This document shows, piece by piece, positions 29,665 through 41,900 of a stretch of DNA of 64,000 nt. The position numbers and the translations under genes are program-made. This stretch comes from Sceloporus undulatus (Eukaryota > Chordata > Lepidosauria > Squamata > Phrynosomatidae): positions 118,838,133-118,902,132 of the forward strand of contig NC_056527.1 in assembly GCF_019175285.1 (NCBI RefSeq). The letters run 5' to 3'. The notes under the pieces were generated by a model that worked only from the letters and a program-made list of their open reading frames with translations, did no database searches and had not been told where the DNA came from. How positions within the stretch are numbered: the stretch's first letter is position 1; the number at the start of each line of letters is the position of its first letter.

Positions 29665-30110
29665 CGTATTGGAGGCAGCCTGGCATTGGGATTTGAGGGC
29701 TGGTCTAGGACTCTCTGAGACCAAGATTCGAATCCTCCCTCAGCCATGGAAGCCCTCTGGGTGACCTTGGCCAGGTCCCACTCTCTCAGCCTCAGAGGAA
29801 GGCAGTGGCAGACGCCCCCTGAAGAAATCTGGTCAAGGAAACCCTAGGAGAGGGTCTTGTAGCACCTTTGAGACTAACTGAGCGAAAGACGCTCTAGCAT
29901 AAACTTTTGTAGACTTAGACTGCATCTGCACTGCAGAAATAATCCAGTTTAACTCCCATGATTCCATGCTATGGAGTTATAGGAACTGAAGCTTTGTGAG
30001 ACATTTAGCCTCCTCTGTCAGAGAGCAATGGTGCCAGAATCAAACCAGAATTCCATAAAATTGGAGGCAAAAGCGGTCTCAAACTGGATTATTTCTGCAG
30101 CACGGATGCA
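29665..30110 (+). mobile_element. Back-to-back SINE, CACCTTTGAG repeat and MITE
   Basis: 29665-29852 SINE (GATTCGAATCCTCCCTCAGCC), 29853-29928 CACCTTTGAG repeat, 29931-30110 palindromic MITE (TGCATCTGCACTGCAG to its inverse). There are no spacers between them. Confidence 0.55.
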
Positions 30111-30459
30111 GCCCATGACACCTTGAACACAGGGAACAGAAACAAGAAAACGCCAGTTAGGGCCTGGCTTTGGGTCTCCTTGTGTTGGAGCTTTGCATTT
30201 GCCATCCCGTCATTTCACAGATATGTATCGCTGTCTTTGTCCCGAGGGCAAAAAGAGGGTCATTGACGCAGAAACCACACTGCCCCGCTCTTACGTGCCG
30301 TTCCAGAGAGATCCATATCTGGGGTGCGCCTGTGTTGCCGTTGCGTTACGCGTGACTCCGTCTTTGGGTTCCTGGCACACTGCTCGCCTTTGCAATGAAC
30401 TTCCCAGCTGCGTCTCATGATCCCAAGACAACCATGAGGTCTGTGTGGAAACAAAGGTT

Positions 30460-30835
30460 CAGGAAGGTTCCTAGAGTTGGAAGGGACCCCAAGGGCCATT
30501 GGACTGGATGGATTACATGATCTCTTAGGAATGATTTGCCTGTGGATCAGATGACCCTTGGGGTCCCTTCCAACTCTAGGATTCTTCTTGAGATGCTGAG
30601 CAACCTTCTGCCATACAGGAAGACATGCTCCAAACACCCCGACAGATGCCCCTCCAGTCTCTGTTGAAAGACCTCCGAAGCAGGAGGGTCTGCCATCCTC
30701 TGAGCCTATTCCACCCTCAAAGGGCTCTTACCCTGTTAGGGGCAATCTCTTTCCTTGCCATTTAAGTCCATCTCCCATGTGGCCTCCCTTCACAGATCTA
30801 AAGATGGCTCTCTTGTCTCCTCTCAGGCTGCATCC
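30460..30835 (-). mobile_element. CR1-like LINE 3' end
   Basis: Reverse CR1 3' sequence (TCCAGTCTCTGTTGAAAGACC, ATGTGGCCTCCCTTCACAGAT). Its terminus is partly duplicated at 30460-30590. Confidence 0.6.
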
Positions 30836-30869
30836 ACACTGCAGAATTAATGCTGTTTGACCCTGCTTC

Positions 30870-30872
30870 AAT

Positions 30873-30920
<48 letters not shown>

Positions 30921-31190
30921 TCCCACCTGTCACAGCTGTGTGTGTTGTGTGCCTTCAAGTCATTTCCAATTTACAGAGCCCCTATCACAGGATTTCCTTA
31001 GCAAGTTTCTTCAGAGAGGGTTTGCCATTGCCATAATCTAAGGCTGAGAGAGTGTGACTTTTGTGGCTGAGCTGGGAATCGGACGCAGGGTACAACATGT
31101 TAAAATACAAAATACATTTTAAACATAATAATAATAATAATAATAATGTATTTATATTCCCCGCCTCCCTGTGGATCGAGGCAGGATTAC
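30870..31190. mobile_element. (ATT)n, reverse SINE and reverse LINE tail with (AAT)n
   Basis: 30873-30920 ATT run; 30935-31095 reverse SINE (TGTGTGCCTTCAAGTCATTT); 31125-31190 AAT run with a reverse LINE tail (TTTATATTCCCCGCCTCCC). Confidence 0.55.
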
Positions 31191-31334
31191 AACCGATAAA
31201 ATCAAACAACACATTTACACAAACCAACAGTTAAAATACAATACTTTAAAACCACACAAAAACACTCATATAAATATGGTACATTTTTTAAAATACAGTC
31301 TACATGTTTTTAAAAAATCACGATTTAAAAGAAT

Positions 31335-31480
31335 AAACCTTTAAGTGCCGTGACTGAATGCAATGGAATTGTGGGGCTTGTAGTTTTGTGAGACTTTTAG
31401 CCTTCTCTGCCAGAGAGGCCTGGTGCCACAAGGAACTATAAATGCCAGACTTCCATAGGATGGAGCCATGACCTCAGGCT
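31335..31480 (+). mobile_element. Palindromic MITE, interior part
   Basis: GGGGCTTGTAGTTTTGTGAG and GGCCTGGTGCCACAAGGAAC arms without termini. Confidence 0.5.
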
Positions 31481-31537
31481 TCTTTTCCCAAGCCAAACCA
31501 GCTTCCAAGCCTTGGTCATCCTTCTCTAGACATAGAA

Positions 31538-31815
31538 ACATAGAATCATAGAGCTGGAAGAGACTGCAAGGGCCATCCAGTCCAACCCCATTCTGCCATG
31601 TAGGAAATCTAAATCAAACCATCCCCGACAGAACTGGACACAAGATTCCCACAGATGAAGTCTGACCAAAGCAGAATAGAGTGGCTCTACTGCTTCCCAC
31701 AATCTGGACACTATACTGCTGTTGATTCAGCCTGGAATTGTGTTGGCCTCTTTTGATGCTGCATCACACTCTCAACTCATATTTTGCTTGTGCAGATCCT
31801 TTTTGCTGCCTTTCT
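31538..31815 (-). mobile_element. CR1-like LINE 3' end
   Basis: GAATCATAGAGCTGGAAGAG and CCATCCAGTCCAACCCC at the terminus, with CR1 body behind it. It ends about 50 bases before the SLC12A9 exon. Confidence 0.6.
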
Positions 31816-31866
31816 CACCCCATGGGGTTTTTTTTGGTTAAACTTTGGTATTTTCTCTCCTCCTAG

Positions 31867-31915
31867 ATAAGCAGGGGGATCCCTCTCTGCGCCCCCCGGT
31901 CTCCTTGACTGGGCC
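31867..31915 (+). other. SLC12A9: 5' UTR part of SLC12A9 exon 2
   Basis: A strong acceptor (pyrimidine tract ending CTCCTAG at 31866) stands 49 bases before the ATG, so the first coding exon is probably preceded by a non-coding exon upstream. The ATG context is GGGCCATGT. Confidence 0.55.
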
Positions 31916-32926
31916 ATGTCTACAGAGAGCTCTCCTCTGCTCAGTTACCGTCTCTTCCGGGTGTCAGGGGAAGGAGAGATGCCGGGGGTCACACAAGAAG
32001 AGGCCCCGCTGGTGGTGGGGGTGGTGGGCTCCGGCGGCGCTCACCCCGACCCGGCCCGCCAGCTCTCCACCTTCTTCGGTGTCATCGTGCCCACCGTCCT
32101 CTCCATGTTCAGCATTGTGGTCTTCATGCGCATTGGTGAGTGGCCACCACGGGTGGTATCAGCGGTGTGCCAGGACTGTTGTTCTGGGCAGAGGGAGAAT
32201 AAAAGAAACCTGGTTCTGCCAGATATATTCTCCCCCATCTGCCCACTAGACCCTGATTTAAGTGAGATTGGATTTGCACAAACCACAGAGTTGGAGAGCA
32301 TTCACACAGATGCAGCAGTGCCCCAAAGGTTGTGGCTCCAGACGTTCACCATGATGGACTGGGTCTGAATTGTGGAGAAGTGGGGAGAGGGGTGGGATGA
32401 GTTGGGGGATATCAAACCGGCATGAGCCCCTGCCCTTCCTCAACTTAGCTGCACCTGTGCAATCACAGCCTGATCTGTTTGTCCAAATCCACCTCATAGA
32501 ATCATAAAGTTGGAGGAGACCACAAGGGCCATCCATGTATGGGACTTCATTCAGCCAAAGGAAGAAGGACGTACTCTTCTTGTAGTATCTTTTGGGCTGC
32601 AACTCCCAGAACCCCCCAGCTGTCACTGTTGGGGGAAACATCCATTCAGAGTGCAGAAAATGTTATTTTAAGTTGACTGGGGGATTCTGGGAGTTATAAT
32701 ACAAAGCCTAGATGAGAGGTGGGAATCAGCAGAGGAATTTTCATTTTTGGACTATAACTCCCAGAATCCCCCAGCCCATTTTGTTTTATTTTGCATTATG
32801 TCTGGTGGGGGGGGGTTCATTGTGTTTTACTATTGCATTTTAATAATTTTATATTTTTGAATAGTTTTTAAATGCTTTATTCAGTAACTTTTTGTAAAGC
32901 ACCAAGTACATGGGTGGCACTACATA

Positions 32927-32970
<44 letters not shown>

Positions 32971-35900
32971 GCAGCTTTCAGTGGGATATATTTGGCCCCA
33001 GGGCCCACCCCAATATAGAAAGAGGTCCCAGCTTTTGTGGGCCCCTTGACTTTGCTCTGACAGCTGAGGTTTGGCAAAGGTGAGCCCACCCAACCCTCAC
33101 TGTCTTGCAAAGCTGATCTGATCAAGGCCTGGTGGAAGGTAAAATGGGAATTTCGATATCAGGAGCAGAAACTCAAAACCTTTCTTCTCTCTGTGTGTCT
33201 CCCCCCCCCCCCAATGTCCTTCTCTGCAGGGTTTGTGGTGGGCCATGCAGGCTTCCTCCAGTCTCTCCTGATGCTGGTGGTGGCCTACTTCATCATCTCC
33301 TTGACCGTCCTGTCGGTCTCTGCCATCTCCACCAATGGGGCTGTCCAAGCCGGAGGGGCCTACTGTATCCTTTCAGGAACTTTGTTAGTTCCAAACCTCC
33401 CTAAAACTTCATTTGGTACAGGTTGAATTGCCCTCACCTGAAATGCTTGTGACCAGAAGGGTTTGGGATTTCAGATTTGAGAATATTTGCCTGTACATAG
33501 TGAGATATCCTGGAGATGGAGCCCAAGTTTAAACACAAAATTCATTTATGCCTCATGTAGGCCTTATACACATAGCCAGAAGGTAATTGTATTTATGTGT
33601 TATGTGTCTTCAAGCCATCTCTGACTAGTGTGGACCCAAAGACGAGCCTATCCTGGGGTTTTCTTGGCCAGGTTTGTTCAGAGGAGGCTTGCCATGGCCT
33701 TCCCCTGAGGCTGAGAAGGTATGACTCGCCCAAGGTCCCCCAATGGGTTTACATGGCAGAGCAGGGAATCGAACGACGGCCGTAGTCCAACACTCAAACC
33801 AGTTTTATTCACAAGATTTTAAATAATTGAATGCATGAAACAAAGTGTCTGTACATTGAAGTATGAGAAAGCAAAGGTGTCAGTCTCTCAGCCAGCCATG
33901 AGAAAGGCCTTGGATTTGGGAGCATTTTGGACTTCAGAGTTCCAGAGGTTCAAGGGGTGCGTGAGCATGGAAGCCAGCCCTTCTTTTCCCTCTTAGATGG
34001 CCTTAACTGACTCCCCTTTACGCTCTTCAGTCATGATCAGCCGGACTCTGGGCCCCGAATTTGGGGGCAGCATTGGTCTCATGTTCTACCTGGCCAACGT
34101 CTGCGGCTGTGGGGTTTATGTCCTTGGGCTGGTGGAGGCCATTCTGGATGACTTTGGCGCAGGTGGGTCCCAAGGGTTGAACCATGGATTTAGGACAGAA
34201 TCCAAGGCTGACAGGGGAGGGGGAAGTCCAAAACCCAGGTCAGAGGTGGGAACCTGGTAGCCATCCTGAAGTTGTTGAATTGCAGCTCCCAGCATTCCTC
34301 ACCGTTGGTTGTGCTGGCTCAGGGATGTTGGGTGTTGTGGTCCAACAACTGAAGAGCTACATCAATCTCATCCTGAGCCTAAGCTCAGTTGCTGGCCCCA
34401 GTTTTTGGGGAAAGGTGAGATAGAAGTAAAATAAAATAATGCCTGAATCCTGCTGGTTAATCTTAACAATGAGTAGATCCATTCAATCAATTGTTGCATA
34501 GTGTGTCAATGTATAGGTAAATGCAGTTGAGTCTGTGGGTCTACTCTGTGTCTGACAATATTTGATGTGATGTGATTTGTTTGATATTTGATGTTTTTAA
34601 TCTGTTTTTTTCTTTTCTATATGGTAATTTTATCTATTCCTCTTTAATTGTTATTATCTTAGAATGTACGCCTTGGGCAGGCTTTTATTTACCCCTAATT
34701 TTACCGACTTTGTACAGCGCTGTGTATAATTACAGCGCTATAGAAATAATGTTTAATAATAATAATAATAATAATAATACTCTAGTCAAGACTAACAGAA
34801 TTACATGTGAAACAGCAACAACAACAATAGTAGCAAAATTGCTTTTCATCATCTGCAAGGAAGTCTGGCATGGTATGTTCTACCTGGACATCAGCCTGAA
34901 TCTTGCCCCCAAATTCTGTTCCCAAATAGAATCTGAATCACTGAGGGTCTAGAACTCCAGTCGGGAAATATCTGGTAGATTCTGACACTGAGAAAAGTTA
35001 TGCGTTTGTTTATTTGTTTGTTTAGACATTTGTCTATCCTGCCCTTTATCATAGGATTTCAGGGCAGGGCCCAGCTAAAACAACCAAGTTGAAAACAATT
35101 GCAGATCAAGCAAAAATGTCTCAAACAGGTTTTCAGAAACCCAGCTTCAGCATGACAACAAACAAAAACAGCTTTTAAAAGGCTACAACAATTAAAAAAA
35201 CAAAAGAGAGAATATAGGGTTATGGTAAATTCAGCCCCCTGGGCTTTCGTACAAAGCTGTGTCTTGACTTGGCGCCAGAAAGAGACCAATATTGAGGCCA
35301 GTCAGGCCTCGGGGGGAATGGGGGGCATGTTCCAAAACAGGGCGTCTCTCATGTTCTTGGTTTTGGAAGGGAGGGGTATCCCTGGCCCCCCTGTTTACCC
35401 CCTCTGCCCCCCTTCCTCCTCTTCCTATGTCCTGCAGATGGATCGGTGCCTCCCGGGGCCAAGGCCTTACCGCAGGGCTACCTCTACAGCTTCCTCTATG
35501 GCTCTCTGGTGCTCTTCCTCTGCCTGCTGGTCTGCCTGGTGGGCTCCCACATCTACTCCCGGGCGGCCTTCTTCATCTTCCTGGTGGTCAACATCATCTT
35601 GGTCACCATCTTTGCCAGCTTCTTCGCCGTCTCCCCCCGGGAAATCACGATCACCCACGACGGCAACCAGAGCCTCAACGCCTCCTTCACCGGCTTCAAC
35701 ATCTCCACTCTCAAGGACAACATGTACGGTAGGTGCAGGCGCAGTGGTGCTGGGCAGCGGGTGCCAGGGATCATTGGCGGTCATTAACTCCCGCTTTCAT
35801 CTGTTCATCCCAAAAGGAGGTGAAAAAACAGTATCCTCTCTGTGTGTCTGTGTCTTTCTCTCTCACCTCCTTCTCTCCATCCCCTTTGCAGCCAAGTACT

Positions 35901-38900
35901 CCCAAGATTATACCACAAACAACATGATGTCCTTTGCCACAGTCTTTGCCGTCATGTTCAATGGTTGCACAGGCATCATGGCCGGCTCCAATATGTCAGG
36001 TGAGGTTTGTGCAAGGCAGATTTGTGTGCCAGGAGGGGGGCTTATGTGGAGGTTTTTTTTGGGGGGGAGGTGGGGTGTTACTAAGGATCCAGTGCCCTTT
36101 GCGTGGCGTCTGGGGGAATCTCCGCTTGGCCCACCCCATCCCTAATTAGGGGGACTTCTGCTTATCCCCCTCTGACACCAAAGTTACCACCACCCTTGAA
36201 CCACTGCTGCCACGATGGACACTGTGTGTCTGAACTCAACCACAGTAGATCTCTGGTAGCGTTCAGAGGTACACAGATATATATTACAAACATAATTTAT
36301 TGCACAGAAATTCAACAGACATTTCTTGGTCTACATAAGCTTACAGTCACAACATTCCTAGGCTTATAGCATCATAGAGTTGGAGGAGACCTGGAGGGCC
36401 GTCCAGCCTCTGTTTAAAAACCTTGGACAAGGTGGTCTTTGAGGATAATAGCAAACTGTATGGCTCTATCAACATGTCTGCCTTTGTTTTTGGGTTTCAA
36501 AGGGGAACTGAAAAACGCCAGCAGCTCCATCCCAAAGGGGACTATTGTGGCTGTTGTGTACACCTTCGTCATCTATTTCTTCCTCTTCTTCATGACCAGC
36601 TTTACCTGTGAGAGGTGAGGTGTTTGTGTGTTTATTTTGTTTCAATCAGAATACAGTTTCCATGCCAGTTCCTGCAAAGCCAGTCCAACCCCCTTCTTCT
36701 GCCATGCAGGAACTCACAATTAAAGCATCCCTGGCAGAAGGCCATCCAGCCTCTGTTTAAAGACCTCCAAAGAAGGAGACTCAAAATGTCTGCCTTCCTG
36801 GAGTTTCCTGGGGAGCCATGGCACTCTGGGAGGGCTGGCTGGGACTGTCACCTGCGCCATGGGACAGGTCATTGCCGAAGCCGTGGGTGGGAATTCTGCA
36901 GCCTTTTCCCCAAATGTTCTTGTACTGCAACACCCAGCATCCCACACCTATAACCTAGATGTTAAAGCTAGGAGAACTGCTGGGAGGCGGAAGTCCAGCA
37001 ACATTGGGAGACAGGGCACACCATTCAAAACCTGGGGAGCTCAGCAAAGTGTCGTTGGGTGGGCAGCTTGCTCTTCCCAGCTGGAACCATAGAAATGTTT
37101 TACTTGCTGAACTGAACACTTATTTGTGTCTTAATATTTACACTAAAATGTGTGACGTGAGGCCAGAAAGTTATTTTTGTTTGTTACAATATGTCCTGCC
37201 TGCTTGATCTTTATGAAACAAATGGCATTTATTTAGAGAACCATAAAACTTTTTCAGAAGGCAACCCTGTGGTTAAAAACTGAACCCGGATCCCCAAAAG
37301 ACTGCCCTCTCTGCCTTCCCACTTTGGGTGAAGTTTTGGACTGGAAATGAAGGAGGGTTAAAAATAGGGTAATAACAAGAGTGATGGGCAGAACGAAGGT
37401 GGCAGAGCCAAGAATGTAGGGTTAGGGCATATCAGGCGGGTTTCTTATCAGTGAAGGCCCCCTGGAAGTGTTGGATTACAGCTCCCATACAGTGGTCTGG
37501 AGGATTATGGGAGCTGTACTCCAACACATCCAGGGGTGCTGAGTTGAGATGAAACAAAGAGAATGTTTGGAGAAACACAGAGAAACAAAGGATGCCCACC
37601 TTTGTAAATCCCCCTCTTTTTCTGTCTTATAGGGCGCTGCTGATAGGGGACTATGGGTTCTTCCGGGCCATCAACATCTGGCCTCCCTTTGTCCTGATCG
37701 GCATCTACTCCGCATCTCTCTCAGCCTCCATGAGCAACCTTATCGGTGCCTCGCGGATCCTCCATGCCTTGGCCAAGGATGACCTGTTTGGTGAGGCTGC
37801 CTCGTCCTTTCCTTTGCTTTTCCCACTTCCCCCAGTTCCCACCCTGCAAAGTCTCCTGCCTTTCAGCTGCCTTACAAATTCTTTTCCCTCCAACAGGGAT
37901 TGTCCTGGCGCCTGCAAAGGTGGTCTCCAAAGGGGGCAACCCTTGGGTCGCTGTCCTCTACACCTGGGGCCTTGTGCAGGTAATGGCTTTGACCTCCATC
38001 CTTCTCTCTCTCACACCTCACATCCACAGGTGTCTCTCCCAAGGTACCTCAGGAAGGCTGAGAGATTGCTGATCATCTGCCACTGGTCTCACAACTCTCC
38101 CTCTCCTTATTAGAATCGCACATAGATAGAAAGGACCCCATGGGCCATCTAGTTGAACTGCATTCCACCATTCACCCCAAGAAAGGGCCATCCAACTTCT
38201 GCTTGTTGTTATTAGTGCCTTCAAGACACTTCTGACTTATGGCAAACCTAAGGCTATCACAGCGTTTCCTGGGGCTGAGAATGTGTGACTTGCCCAAGGC
38301 CACCCAGTGGGTTTCCATGGCTGAGCAGGGAACTGAACCCTGAGTCCAAGTCCTACTCTCAAACCACTAAAACACACTTCCTCTCCAACCTCTGCTTAAA
38401 GAGCTCCAAAGATGGGGAATCCAGCATCCTCTGAGACAGTCTGTTCCACTCCCAAGAACACTTAACCCATCAAGAAGTTCTTCCTATTGTTTAGGCGGAA
38501 TTTTTTGCAGTATGAATCCATATTGAATTTGAATCCATCTTGTTATTAACATTATTTTTGTTATTACTTTATTCATTTATACCTTACCCTTTTCCCAAAG
38601 CTGGTACTCACTGTGGCTTACAAATGTTAGAAATGACATCCTACAAAAAAGTATAATTAAACTCTCACTTTTAAAAGCTGCGTAAAAACATGGGTGATTT
38701 GGAGCCTGACCCCTCACTCGCCTTGTCTCTTCCCTCCGCAGCTGGTGCTCCTCGTGGGAAAGCTCAACACCATCGCCAGCATCGTTACCGTCTTCTACCT
38801 CGTGGCCTACGCGGCCGTGGACCTGGCATGCCTGGCGCTCGAGTGGGCCTCTGCTCCCAACTTCCGGTAGGTAAAATGTCTGGTGGGAGGGAGGAAAGCA

Positions 38901-41900
38901 GTCAGGCCACTTTTCAGGGGCTGCCCAGAGAACCAGTTCACGGTATGTTCTGGGAAGACTTTATTTGGTTCATTTATACCACAAGATCTCAGGTGGCATA
39001 CAAATAAATAAATTTGAAACAATTTAAACATGTAAAACAGTAAGGAATAATGAAACAATTCTGAGATCCAGATGAAATTTAAGCAGTTTAAAAGCATGTT
39101 GTTGCTGCTGTTGTGTGCCTTCAGTTTGTTTCCAACTTATGGAGGCTCTAAGGTGTATCATGGGGTTCTGTGAGACTGAGAGGGAGTGACTTGCCCAAGG
39201 TCTCCCAGTGGGTTCCATGGCCAAGCAGGGATTTAAATCCTGGTCTCCAGAGTCCTAGACTAAAACTCAAACCATTATGCCATGCTGGCATAGCACACCA
39301 GACAATATTTTGTGGCTGGGTTGTGCCAACAAGTCAGTTTCAACTGATGGCAGCCCTTTGAATGAATGAGGAGTCTGGTCACCCATATCCTTGCTCAGGT
39401 CTTGCAAAGTCATGGCAGCACCCAGGTTTTCCTTGACTGACACCATTGGCCTCTACTGCAGCCTCCCTATTTTCTCCTTGCCTTCCTCTTTTCCACACAT
39501 TTTCATATTTTCCAATGAGCAGAAAATCCAGTGATCAGATTTGAAGGCACACAACAACCAGAACAACAACATGTTGTCTCATGATGTGTTCAAAGTACAA
39601 TAGTCTCAGTTTAGCTCCTTTTGGCTGTTATGGAAATAGTTTAGTCTTAACTTCCTCGCAGAGTACCATTGATTTGACCAGACCATATTCAGCAATCTGT
39701 AACACGCTTTTAGATAACTTAGCAAGGTAAATTTAACAAGTTAGATCAGTTTTTTATCTGTGAGATGTCTTGGATCCCTTCTGGGAGAAAGGTGACATAC
39801 AAATGAAATGAAATGAATAATAGTTTAAAACCAGTTACCTAAAAAGTGGGATTCATGTGACCTTCCACATTTGATTGGACTGCAGTACCCATTATTCCTC
39901 ATCATTTTGCCTGTAGGACTGATGATGGGAGTTGCAGTCCAACAACAGGATGGTTCGACTCCAAGGGCTTTGATAAAAAGCCATATTTTTTAAAAATGTT
40001 AAAGAAACGAAGGTTGGCACTTGTCAGGCGTCCAAGAGGGAGGTTGTTCTGCACCTCATCTTGTCGCAGAGTCCATTGGTTCTACAGAGGAGACACAGGG
40101 AGGTTCTCCTTTGCCCCTCTTTTGAGGGGCTCTGTAGGGTGACCCACTCTTGCCGCCTCTCTCCTCCCGGCCAGGCCCACCTTCCAGCTCTTCTCGTGGC
40201 ACACGTGTTTCCTGGGCATCGTCTCCTGCCTGGTGATGATGTTCCTCATCAGCCCAGCCGGGGCCTCTGGCAGCCTGGGACTCATGCTGTTGCTGCTGGG
40301 CTTCATCCACCTCCGCTCCACCGCATCCTCCTGGGGCTACATCAGCCAAGCCCTCATCTTCCACCAGGTATTTGGCAATCACATCATTGGAGGCTGAGGA
40401 GGAGTTGCCCTCAAAAGTTGGCTCCTAGGCTTTCATTAGGAACAACCAAAATGTCCATAAAGTGTGCAAGCTTTGGAGTGGTACAGACCTCTTTGGCAGG
40501 CAGATAAAGGTTGTGTAACTTTTACTTGGCTTTGGGGCCAATCTGATGCTGCCAGGACTCTCCAGGGGCCACAGAAAGTGGGAACAGAGTATTTTTGTTG
40601 TAAAACACTTTTTCCCCTAAGGTGAATTGCTGTTCCAAGAAGTTCTAGGGTGCTACTTTGTCTTTTGGGGAAGGGGCAGGAGAAGGATCAGCTGGGGACT
40701 CTGGAGAGTCTGAAGGCTGCAAAAACTTTAGCCACACTGAGAGGGGGGGAGACCCAAGCAGCTGGCCAGATGTTGTGGCCATCAGTTCTGCAGCTGGACT
40801 TGCTCCCAGGTTTCAAACTCAGAAGAGGAGACTTAGGGCTGAAGGTGGCCATTTCCCCCTGCTTGTCCCAGGAGACAAAAAAAGGAGGCTGGCGTAGACT
40901 CAGAGATTTGCCCATTGCCTTGAACTTTGCTTCCTTGGTGGCTTTTAGCAGAAAATGCAGACCAGGCGAAGCTGCAGATTGGTCTGGGAAGAATTTGGCC
41001 CTCCAGAGGTTGGACTTCAGCTCCCATCATCCCTATAACCAGTACTGCCAATGATTTGGAGATGCTGGGAAGAATTAGAATGAATTAAAATGCAGAAACT
41101 TTTCTTGGATAATTCCCAGAATTCCCCAGCCAGCAGAACTAGCACAGTTGATGATTTGGATGACCTGGGAAGAACTGGAATGAATTGGAATATGGAATTG
41201 ACCTTTGGGGAACAATGCCCAGAACTGGCTGGGAGATTCTGGGAGCTGTTGTCCGAAGAAGTCACTTCTCCAAATACAGGCTGTGTTTTGATACCGATGC
41301 CTGTAGTCCGGTGAGGAGAAATTGCTGAAGCTCTTCTCATCTCTCTTTCTCTCATTGCCTCGGCCAATAAAAGGTGCGGAAGTACTTGCTTCTCCTGGAC
41401 ATCCGGAAGGACCATGTCAAATTCTGGCGGCCGCAGATCCTGCTGATGGTAGCCAACCCCCGGGGTGGCTCCCAGCTCATGAAGTTCATCAACCACCTCA
41501 AGAAGGGAGGCCTTTTTGTCCTGGGACACGTGGAGATCGGGGACCTCGGTGAGGCGGGGAGTTCCCCATGCTCTAAGCCCAAAACAAGAAAGTTGCATCT
41601 GGGTCGGAGGTGGGCAGATGCCCTGGTATTGTGTCAGGCCCTTGCGGGGGTCCATTTCCCCCAGTGTGGTTGGCTCTGGCCAGCAGCTGTGGCTTTTGTG
41701 GGTAACTGGAAGGAGTCTGTTCTTCATCCTGTATGCTGCTGCGGCCTTCTATACAAAGACATAGGAAGCTGTTTTGTATAGTATGTCAAAGCCTTGGTTC
41801 TTCTAAAGCAGTGATGGCAAACCTATGGCACAAGTGCCAGAGGTGGCACTCAGAGCCCTCTCTGTGGGCACACATGCTATCACCCTAGCACAGAGTTTGC

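Noticed and set aside
41017-41727. 236-codon minus-strand frame
   Set aside because: Antisense to SLC12A9 exon 11 and its introns; no independent signals.
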